This document shows positions 15,008 through 21,493 of a DNA stretch of 21,493 nt, piece by piece; position 1 is the stretch's first letter; the number at the start of each line of letters is the position of its first letter. Source of the stretch: JBCCRH01 sp039208045 (GTDB lineage Bacteria; Bacteroidota; Bacteroidia; Chitinophagales; Saprospiraceae). Where the stretch lies: contig JBCCRH010000045.1 of the NCBI GenBank assembly GCA_039208045.1, forward strand, positions 1 through 21,493, read 5' to 3'. A program made the position numbers and the translations under genes. The notes below the pieces were generated by a model, which did not search any database, was not told where the DNA came from, and was given only the letters and a program-made list of their open reading frames with translations.

Positions 15008-16630
15008 TTAGATCCAATGCACAAACAAAAGCTGTGTCATCCAGGGCAGGCGAATGATGCTGTATCCCCATGGAATTTTAGTCAGTAGTATGTCCAGTGT
15101 TTTTTCTTCGATGAGCAGTTCGAGGCCTCCATCGGCCGCTTGGAGTTTGCCTGCTCGCTGCAAAAAAGCTTGCTGTAAGCCCTCGGGGGTAGTCGTCTGT
15201 AGGGCCTTCCAATGCCCAATGACTGCTTGTAGCAGCTCGTGCCCTCTTGCTTTTTCTTGATCAGAAAATGCTAGTTTTCGAGGGAGTGCTTGTTTCATGG
15301 GAAGGCCACATAGTACTTTAGGTATCACGAGGTGTGGTTCCTCTTGTTCTGCTTGTCCGTTGGCGAGCCAGCCCAAAAAGTAGGCCGCTTTTTCTTGGGC
15401 GGGTACAGATAGGAATTTTCCTTTTTGCACCCAGCCATTTGCCTCAAAAAGCGTGGGCAGAAATGGATGCAGTAGCACTAAGCCTGATAATTGGGTGTAA
15501 ATGCTACTTTCAACTATCACTTCATCAGTATCGTTGAGCGTACCTAATGAAGATGGCGGCATAGTGAAGCCCATACCAGTTGCCGCCGGTGGCGTTGACT
15601 CCGTTAGTGCCGATATGGAGTGGGCTTGCGCCAAAATAGGATCAGTTAGCTGCTCTTGCTCATCATTGAGTTCTTGTTGTTGGGAGTCTTCGGTAGTCTC
15701 TGCTGAAGCTGATCCAGCCATTGGTGTAGATTTCGGGCTTTCTTGCCATTGTATTATACTGTTCGTATAAGCTTCTCTCCATAGCGGATGAGCTGTAAAT
15801 AGTTGATGAATTTCAGGTTTGGAGGCAACAGCTTCTAGTAAGGTAATCTGTTCTTGCTTGGGCGCTTCTTGGTGCTTGGCAAGTATTTGAAATAATTCAA
15901 TGAGTAGCTGTTGCAAAAAAGAAGCAGAAGGAGCTTGCACCCACCAGTTTAGCGGCTGTGCCACCAAGTAGGCGTGGAGGCTAGCTCGGATGGTACTAGG
16001 AGTTACTGCAAAAAGGGCAGCACTATGGGTGATAAGTGCTTCCAGCATAGCATACGTTTGGTGCTTATCCAGTTGTTGCAAAAGGGTGGGGGAGGCTTGC
16101 CGAAGCAGGCGTAAGCTCGTATGTTGTTGCTGCTGCACTTTTGCCAAAATGCTGGATTGCAAAGCGGTATCAGCGGGCAAGGCTGCTGCGACTATCGCTT
16201 CCAAAGTAGCAAGCTCTTTATGCGGGGACCACCAAGGTAGCCATCCATGCGCTAAGAAATACAAAAAGGCAGCCCCCGCAGCAGCTTGAGGGCTGCGAGT
16301 GTGGATGGTCGGTGCCTCATTCGTATCACTGCTACTGCCATCGCGAATTAACGTTTCAAGTTGTCGTTGTAGCTCGTGCTTTATTTTTTGGGTAAAATCA
16401 GCAGGTAACTGATCAGCCTGAAGAGTGCCTATATCGAGTACCAATCGATCGATCTGTATCCACGAGCCATCTTGATCAAACTGATGGAGCACTTCTTCCA
16501 TAGCGTGTACGACCTCCTTCCAGATAAGCCGACTTACCTTTTGCTGCAAGCGCCCCCCATCTGCTGATGGCGGCACCTTCAAATCTACCACTTGCTTTTT
16601 GATGATATGTCGAACAGGGGCATTCATCAT
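15008..16630 (-). CDS. eCIS tape-measure protein (CIS_TMP, Afp14-like)
   Basis: The 540-residue protein matches the contractile injection system tape-measure family at both ends. The N-terminus has HIIKKQVVDLKV followed by an amphipathic helix and WIQIDRLVLDIGTL (57-70). The C-terminal block begins LSGLVLLHPFLPTLFEANGW (381-400) and includes KAAYFLGWLANG, then EPHLVIPKVLCGLPM. In between is a helical part and a Gln/Glu/Ser-rich linker (about 297-375). These proteins set sheath and tube length. At 540 residues it looks shorter than many relatives, hinting at a shorter particle or that the conserved domains are not the whole ruler. It overlaps the Afp12-like gene by ATGA. Two consecutive ATGs make the start ambiguous by one codon. 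Confidence 0.88.
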   Translation of the reverse strand: MMNAPVRHIIKKQVVDLKVPPSADGGRLQQKVSRLIWKEVVHAMEEVLHQFDQDGSWIQIDRLVLDIGTLQADQLPADFTQKIKHELQRQLETLIRDGSSSDTNEAPTIHTRSPQAAAGAAFLYFLAHGWLPWWSPHKELATLEAIVAAALPADTALQSSILAKVQQQQHTSLRLLRQASPTLLQQLDKHQTYAMLEALITHSAALFAVTPSTIRASLHAYLVAQPLNWWVQAPSASFLQQLLIELFQILAKHQEAPKQEQITLLEAVASKPEIHQLFTAHPLWREAYTNSIIQWQESPKSTPMAGSASAETTEDSQQQELNDEQEQLTDPILAQAHSISALTESTPPAATGMGFTMPPSSLGTLNDTDEVIVESSIYTQLSGLVLLHPFLPTLFEANGWVQKGKFLSVPAQEKAAYFLGWLANGQAEQEEPHLVIPKVLCGLPMKQALPRKLAFSDQEKARGHELLQAVIGHWKALQTTTPEGLQQAFLQRAGKLQAADGGLELLIEEKTLDILLTKIPWGYSIIRLPWMTQLLFVHWI

Positions 16631-19600
16631 AATGAGGTAGTATTAGTGTCCAATACTTGTTGGGTTACCTCATTCAGGCTAAGTACCAAGTCATCTTGTG
16701 CGAGCTGCACGTCCGAAGGATCTGCATCAATGCGCACCCAAGTATCTACCCAATTGCGATAAGCCGTTTCTAAGCGGTGGAATTCAGGAAGCTCTAGCCA
16801 TAGAATTCGAGGCAGAATATGCGCAGGGAATTCGGTGTAAACCGTCTCCTCCACTAGCTGCTGAAAACTAGGGTCTCTAAAGTGTGGAGCACCGAGTGGG
16901 AAAAACAGCGTGAGCTGAAAGGAGTAAGGATCGATGAGCCCACCGATCACCTCCCCTTGTGCATTTAGCGGAAGCGCCAATACTTCATCGGCATTGCTAG
17001 TAGGGCGCAGCAAGGCATGCTCAATCAAGTGAAACCCTGGCTGCGCACTAAAGCCATCCGTAAGTAAAGCTATCGTGCGATCAATAGCACTAGCTAGCGC
17101 CTCTTCATCTGCGAAACTATCTGAAGCACGCGCAATAACCTGAAGGTCAGCATCGAGCAATTCAAAGCCCAAATTGGGGGCGCTGCCCGTAGCCTGATAG
17201 TTACTGCGCGCTTGGCCAAACCGGATGACTTGATACATCAACTCCTCTAACTCCTGGGGATTGTTCGTTAAATCATCTACACTTTCCAGTAGTGGCGATC
17301 CATCATCAGTGAGGCGGAAGCCGAAGGTTTCGTTGGGAGAAGCTCCCGCTGTTATAGTAGTAAAAACGTCGTCCAATGCGCCCCACAGCTGGCGGCGGGT
17401 ACAATCCTCAAAGCCCAAGAGGTGGCAGAGTTTATGTTCAACAGTGGCTCTTTTGGAGGTGCCCCAAGCTCCTGCTAAATTCTGCGCCCAAGTAGCGATA
17501 GCAGCATCAACTGCGGCAGGACTTGCATAGGTCTGCGTAGAGCGGGCAATAGCATTGCTATCCCCATCCAGTAGCGTAATGGTCAAATTATCAGCTGGAC
17601 CGGCTAACTGATAATTGGCAACTTCTCGGCCGAGGACGATAACTTGTAGCAGTGCACTATACAATTCAAATAGGTTGTCGAATGTTACATCTGATGGACT
17701 TTGTAGCAGAGGCGAAGAGGCCGTAACGGGCCAGCTCCAAGTGTAATTACTATCCTCCACTTGATGCAAGCCGAAATCCGCATAAATAGGGGATAAGCCC
17801 GCATTGGCGCGCGTTTGGCTCAGTTGGGCGTATTCTTGTAAAAAGTGCTCTTTATCGGTGTTAAAGGTAGCGGCATCGGGGCGCAGGGCTTCGTAATTGC
17901 TGAGCTGCTCACCAAAGCGAGCCAACAAATGATCTAAGAATTGCCCCCTTCGGTTACTAGCTACCGATGCGGCCTCGGTCAATGCGGCCACGGTACTGGC
18001 ATAGTTATCCGACAACAGGCTATCGATGAGATCAACATCGTTTGGGATCTGATGGAAGTAGGTTTGCGCAGTAGTAGTACTGATCGAAAGCATTTGTCGC
18101 ACCCCAACCAGCTGCGCCATATAATTAGCCAAGATTTGATCAAATAATAGCAAATAGGCCTTTAGCTGCTTCGCTTTACCCAGGCGCGCTGGGGATGAAT
18201 TTGCAGGCAGGCTATCTGGAGCTGTTCCGTAGATTTGAGGTAAATCATTTTGTATGGAGCGATAGGCGGAAAGCGGGAAGCTCCTTCCGGCAGGAAGAGA
18301 TGTAGTGGCGGCGCTGTTTGCTGTAGCTATATTGTTTGCTGCTTTCAACTCATTGAAGCGCTGAATAATGGTCGTTGAATCCGTCGCTAGCTCTACGCCT
18401 TTGCGGAACAATCGAATGCTGGACTTCGCAAGGCTCAGCTTGGGTTTATAAATACGACTTTCAAACAAATCGAGGCAATTGCGAGCGGCCCTGGTCACTA
18501 CCAAATTATTGAGGTAGTTGCGCAAGAAAAAATTCTGAACCGATACGATCGGCCGATTGGTAGGCGTATTCACGATCGCCTGTGCCGTTTCATTGCGCTC
18601 CATAATAATGCGGATGAGATCGGAAGCATAAATGACAGCTCTACCCTTCAACCCCTCTAATTCTGCGTCTTCAATAAATCCATTTTGAAGCAAAGGGCCA
18701 TTATAGATCGCCTCAATAGGCTTGCCCTTGGCTAGCATCTCGTTGAGCGTATAAAAGCGAATCTCTGGCGATAAGAAACGATCTATTTCGTAGTAGATTT
18801 CTGCCAACAGTTGGTTAGGGTCGATCATCGGGCCCACCTCCAAATTAGCATGAACGGCGATTTCTTGGATTTTAGTAGCCTTATACTGCTGAAAATCTTC
18901 GCAAAGATTGCGGTATCGACTAAGGTAGATGCGTACCCGATCTAGCACGCCCTGAGCTTGTAAAATCTTTCGATTAAATAGCGCCACCGGCCCCGTATCA
19001 CTAGTATCCGTAATGGCGTCTAGAATAGCCGCTTCTATAAAGGGCAAATCCACCTCCTCATAGCTTCCCGATGCAATTTTTAGGATCATTCCAAAGGAAG
19101 TAGTACTTCCTCCGTTGTAAGTGATCTCTAGCTCGCAGTACCAAAAGAACTGTGCAGGATCATTTACATTTGGGCTTGCCTGTAGCAGCGGAGCACTAAT
19201 GATGTTTACACTGTCTATAGTAATCGCTTCCCTAAGATCGCGCACACTCTCATCATCCCAAAATGGGAACGAAGCCTCAATGATAAAGCGACGAGTCTCT
19301 CCGGAAGCCACTTCAATCGCCAAGCCCTCATTGCCTCCAAGCGGAATAATACTAGAGTTGAGGTTCCCCAATTCGGGGTCTTCCTCCATCTCGATCAACA
19401 CCTCATACAAGCCAGATACCGCGACTGGCGCCACCCCTTGCGCTTGCTCAATCCACGCATTTTTTATTTCGGGTAAGTCGATGAGCAGCTTCCTAAAGTC
19501 ATTTAAGGTAACTGGAAAAGAAGGCGCTATTTCCGAAAGGGGAAAAAAGTCGGGCCCCTCCACCACTGTAGGGCTAGAGGCGAGGATGTCCTTTATGTCT

Positions 19601-19800
19601 AGATTTAGGCGAAAGCCGACCTCCGTAAGGGCGTAGCACATCGCTTCTAGCAAGGTGATGCCCGGGTCATGGAGGTTGTAATCCGTCCATACCGAACCTG
19701 CAATTTGCTGAAGGTAGTCGATGCCTTTCTGGCGTAAAAAATTGTAATCTTTACTGGCCGGAAGACTTGGTTTCTTTGGAATTTGGATAGTCTCTGTCAT
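16627..19800 (-). CDS. eCIS baseplate protein, Afp12-like
   Basis: This 1057-residue protein carries the N-terminal signature of large eCIS wedge proteins: KDYNFLRQKGIDYLQQIAGS, then VWTDYNLHDPGITLLEAMCY and ALTEVGFR. With the Afp11-like partner it should form the baseplate wedges that connect sheath and spike. I start it at the ATG at 19800; an upstream in-frame GTG (19842) would translate part of a dispersed palindromic repeat and is unlikely. Around residues 697-775 and 834-912 an ~80-residue unit is duplicated: both copies begin SPLL-S--D-T and go on to NYQ, a PxNL strand, LLD-D, then IAR and an alanine-rich helix. The C-terminus (LIEHALLRP, then FQLTLFFPLGAPHFRDPSFQ) resembles the conserved end of such proteins. 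It overlaps the tape-measure gene by 4 bp. Confidence 0.9.
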   Translation of the reverse strand: MTETIQIPKKPSLPASKDYNFLRQKGIDYLQQIAGSVWTDYNLHDPGITLLEAMCYALTEVGFRLNLDIKDILASSPTVVEGPDFFPLSEIAPSFPVTLNDFRKLLIDLPEIKNAWIEQAQGVAPVAVSGLYEVLIEMEEDPELGNLNSSIIPLGGNEGLAIEVASGETRRFIIEASFPFWDDESVRDLREAITIDSVNIISAPLLQASPNVNDPAQFFWYCELEITYNGGSTTSFGMILKIASGSYEEVDLPFIEAAILDAITDTSDTGPVALFNRKILQAQGVLDRVRIYLSRYRNLCEDFQQYKATKIQEIAVHANLEVGPMIDPNQLLAEIYYEIDRFLSPEIRFYTLNEMLAKGKPIEAIYNGPLLQNGFIEDAELEGLKGRAVIYASDLIRIIMERNETAQAIVNTPTNRPIVSVQNFFLRNYLNNLVVTRAARNCLDLFESRIYKPKLSLAKSSIRLFRKGVELATDSTTIIQRFNELKAANNIATANSAATTSLPAGRSFPLSAYRSIQNDLPQIYGTAPDSLPANSSPARLGKAKQLKAYLLLFDQILANYMAQLVGVRQMLSISTTTAQTYFHQIPNDVDLIDSLLSDNYASTVAALTEAASVASNRRGQFLDHLLARFGEQLSNYEALRPDAATFNTDKEHFLQEYAQLSQTRANAGLSPIYADFGLHQVEDSNYTWSWPVTASSPLLQSPSDVTFDNLFELYSALLQVIVLGREVANYQLAGPADNLTITLLDGDSNAIARSTQTYASPAAVDAAIATWAQNLAGAWGTSKRATVEHKLCHLLGFEDCTRRQLWGALDDVFTTITAGASPNETFGFRLTDDGSPLLESVDDLTNNPQELEELMYQVIRFGQARSNYQATGSAPNLGFELLDADLQVIARASDSFADEEALASAIDRTIALLTDGFSAQPGFHLIEHALLRPTSNADEVLALPLNAQGEVIGGLIDPYSFQLTLFFPLGAPHFRDPSFQQLVEETVYTEFPAHILPRILWLELPEFHRLETAYRNWVDTWVRIDADPSDVQLAQDDLVLSLNEVTQQVLDTNTTSL

Positions 19801-19802
19801 GT

Positions 19803-19874
19803 TGTGCTGTGTTGTCAAGCTCCACGCGGATTGCAAATCCACTAGGCACGGGCCTCGTGTGCTGTGTTGTCAAG
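19803..19874. repeat. 17-bp direct repeat (TGTGCTGTGTTGTCAAG) flanking a palindromic repeat arm
   Basis: The identical copies at 19803-19819 and 19858-19874 flank copy 2 of the dispersed repeat (19822-19854). The first copy is the untranslated leader directly before the Afp12-like ATG. The layout looks like insertion with target duplication, or a 55-bp tandem duplication, of the leader. Confidence 0.65.
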
Positions 19875-19920
19875 AATATAAAAGCCAGGCCCGCGCTCAG
19901 CGAATTTGCAATCCGCGTGG
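19822..19920. repeat. Dispersed palindromic repeats, copies 2 and 3, as a 33-bp inverted pair
   Basis: Arm 19822-19854 starts CCACGCGGATTGCAAATCC, and the reverse complement of arm 19888-19920 starts CCACGCGGATTGCAAATTC; overall 28 of 33 positions agree. Both belong to the same family as copy 1 at 12247-12278. On the minus strand a transcript of this gap, between the S74 gene and the Afp12-like gene, can form a very long stem with a 33-nt loop. There is no U-run, so attenuation, mRNA processing or RNA protection are all possible. Confidence 0.7.
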
Positions 19921-19936
19921 CCCATTACCTTAGTCT

Positions 19937-21004
19937 TCAATTTATCTTCTCCTGTAGCGCCTCAAGCTGCGCTTTCAGCGCACTAGTCTCCTGATGCATC
20001 TCCTTGATCGCTTCGATCAAGACCGGCACCAATCGCGTATAGCTCATCGACTTAAAGCCCTCCTCATTGCTAGAGACCACCTCCGGCAATACCGCCTCTA
20101 CTTCCTGAGCGATCAACCCAATGTACTCGCGTTCATCTTGCTCTTTTTCAGGATGTTGCAACAATTCGCTTTTTTGATACTTTACACCGTTGAGAGTAAG
20201 GATTTTGCTGAGGCTGTCCTCAATAGGTGCTACATTGGTCTTGTAGCGAGCATCGGAGCCTTCATCTACTTCCGTGGCACGGACGGTACCGTTTACATCC
20301 AATTCTGCACTTGGGCTAATGGTGCCAATCCCCACTCTACCTTGACGATTAATAATCATGCTGGTCTGTGTGCCATTGAGGGTAAACACGATTTGCGAAA
20401 GCAACTGATTGGTGCCGGTAGAATTGAGAAAAAGGGTACCGGTGGCACTATGCCGCATGGCATAGCCACGGTTGGTGCCAAAGCGCTCATGCCCAAAACA
20501 AGCATCGTTCTGCAAGCCATCTGCTCCTCTTGAGATGATGGCATTACCAAGGCGCACCTGATTATTTCTATCCGCAGCATTCACATCTGCTTGTTGGTCT
20601 AAGAAAACATCTAGGCGATAGGGTGCCGGGGTGGAGTCTCCCGTTCCGATCCCCACATTGCCAAAGCCATTAAAAGCAATAGCCTCACTTCCTTCTACTG
20701 TAGAAAAGCCACCGCCATCCTCGCCACTACCGACTGGGGTAAAGGCTAGGCCGTCATGCACTTCCAAGGCGTTGCTTGCGCCATTGAAGCGCAGCGCCCC
20801 GCGCGCGCCTTGGGCATCCGGCATATCGCCAATCTGGATGCCATTGTCGAATTCAACATAGTTGGAGTTATTGACATTCTGAATGCTTAGGCCGTCTTCC
20901 GTCAGGTGTAGGAAAGAATCAAAAACGGCTGCGAAGGCGTCTCGGTCGGGCTTCGCTCCATTAAAAAACAGGTTGGTACTTAGATTATTTCTATTGGTTG
21001 GCAT
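19937..21004 (-). CDS. eCIS tail-fibre-like protein with S74 intramolecular chaperone domain
   Basis: The 355-residue protein has a short N-terminal attachment-like part (LFFNGAKPDRDAFAAVFDSF), and a beta-rich shaft with the repeated motif GNVGIGT...YRLDV (115-133) and GRVGIGT...AELDVNGTV (222-241), common in trimeric fibres. It ends in the peptidase S74 / endosialidase chaperone domain (about 249-355), with the SDARYK motif giving the Ser250-Lys255 dyad, YIGLIAQEVEAVLPEVV, and a terminal coiled coil (EAIKEMHQETSALKAQLEAL). The S74 domain normally trimerises the fibre and then cleaves itself off. It lies 41 bp after the Afp11-like gene and before the repeat-filled gap, so it is likely the receptor-binding or surface-binding fibre of the particle. 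Binding target cannot be read from sequence. Confidence 0.88.
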   Translation of the reverse strand: MPTNRNNLSTNLFFNGAKPDRDAFAAVFDSFLHLTEDGLSIQNVNNSNYVEFDNGIQIGDMPDAQGARGALRFNGASNALEVHDGLAFTPVGSGEDGGGFSTVEGSEAIAFNGFGNVGIGTGDSTPAPYRLDVFLDQQADVNAADRNNQVRLGNAIISRGADGLQNDACFGHERFGTNRGYAMRHSATGTLFLNSTGTNQLLSQIVFTLNGTQTSMIINRQGRVGIGTISPSAELDVNGTVRATEVDEGSDARYKTNVAPIEDSLSKILTLNGVKYQKSELLQHPEKEQDEREYIGLIAQEVEAVLPEVVSSNEEGFKSMSYTRLVPVLIEAIKEMHQETSALKAQLEALQEKIN

Positions 21005-21045
21005 GCTTGATTTTTTTTATAGGTTATATAGATCATTATTTATAG

Positions 21046-21493
21046 TCAGCTCAATCCGAGTTCCATATCTATCCCGACGATCATTTGGCCTAAGCCAAAA
21101 TCGGAAATCCCTTGGCAGCTCACATCGCCTGCCTCTACTACCGTAATGCGGTGCTCTGGATGCGATACCATAATACTTCGAGGACTGACGGCTTGCGCCA
21201 ATTCCACCTCACTTCCCACCAGGAAGTCGGTTTGAATCGTCATGTCGCTCAGCGTGGGTTGTGTGGAGAATAGCGTGGGTACTTGTAAGGGGAGCAGTTC
21301 TTCTTGTTCTCGTGGAAAAATATGGAACAAAAAGAAGTCCGTTACGTAATCGACATAAGGGCGCGACTCCACAAAGGCCATCAAATCAGACCGGTGGATC
21401 ATCCCGCCAAACTCAATATCTTGTCCTTCGTCAAATGCCCAGGGCGACAGGAATTTTTTCAATTCTTCATTGAGCAAATTCCGGTAAAAACCG
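21046..21493 (-). CDS. eCIS baseplate J-type protein, Afp11-like, C-terminal part (5' end outside window)
   Basis: The frame stays open to the window edge; the nominal TTG at 21477 is internal. Visible residues read GFYRNLLNEELKKFLSPWAF, then DEGQDIEFGGMIHRSDLMAF and VESRPYVDYVTDFFLF. This is the characteristic C-terminal block of baseplate J-like wedge proteins in eCIS and related phage tails. A ~90-residue tail follows, including SPRSIMVSHPEHRITVVE, also usual for the eCIS version. The protein would assemble with the Afp12-like product into the baseplate. It is the most upstream gene visible and shows that the operon continues to the right, where sheath, tube, spike and cap genes should be. 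Confidence 0.87.
   Translation of the reverse strand, partial: GFYRNLLNEELKKFLSPWAFDEGQDIEFGGMIHRSDLMAFVESRPYVDYVTDFFLFHIFPREQEELLPLQVPTLFSTQPTLSDMTIQTDFLVGSEVELAQAVSPRSIMVSHPEHRITVVEAGDVSCQGISDFGLGQMIVGIDMELGLS

Noticed and set aside
19801..19842. Extended N-terminus of the Afp12-like protein from a GTG at 19842
   Set aside because: The extra 14 residues translate a dispersed palindromic repeat and the 17-bp direct repeat; conserved baseplate sequence begins just after the ATG at 19800.
20000..21493. The tail-fibre and baseplate J genes as part of a prophage
   Set aside because: The DUF4157 protein, CIS_TMP tape measure and eCIS-type AAA+ ATPase in one operon identify an eCIS; no capsid, terminase, lysis or integrase gene is visible.

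Overview
The window looks like a marine or environmental Bacteroidota chromosome, probably of the Saprospiria type. The evidence is Bacteroidota-style promoter boxes (TAnnTTTG), an extracellular contractile injection system (eCIS) of the Bacteroidota kind, a WYL regulator beside a cas operon, and small dispersed palindromic repeats between genes. The taxonomic call is inference from gene content; no rRNA is present.

Region 1 (1-7449, all minus strand) is a type I CRISPR-Cas operon with its probable regulator. Reading in the direction of transcription: WYL-domain regulator, cas6, cas5, cas3 (HD plus helicase), a 437-aa protein in the large-subunit (cas8) position, cas7, then a 417-bp gap full of hairpins and a MITE-like inverted-repeat element, then the 5' part of cas4 running off the left edge. 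The adaptation genes cas1/cas2 and the CRISPR array are not in the window. A consensus-like -7 box and a cluster of small palindromes lie directly before cas6.

Region 2 (7450-9562) is an ordinary spacer region: a small secreted SPOR-like protein on the minus strand and, divergent from it, a secreted S41-family peptidase on the plus strand. Their shared promoter region holds a consensus-like promoter framed by a palindrome.

Region 3 (9578-21493, all minus strand) is the 3' half of an eCIS operon. In order of transcription: the C-terminus of a baseplate J-type protein (Afp11-like, cut by the right edge), a tail-fibre-like protein with an S74 intramolecular chaperone, a large Afp12-like baseplate protein, a tape-measure protein (CIS_TMP/Afp14-like), a secreted VWA protein with a C-terminal outer-membrane beta-barrel, a DUF4157 (eCIS-core) HExxH protein, and the eCIS AAA+ ATPase (Afp15-like). 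Sheath, tube, spike and cap genes should lie to the right of the window.

The points most worth following are the surface-anchored VWA/beta-barrel protein embedded between the tape-measure and DUF4157 genes; a family of palindromic repeats that separates the eCIS operon into sub-blocks and could act as attenuators; an internal ~80-residue duplication in the Afp12-like protein; and the mobile-looking, highly structured insert inside the cas operon.
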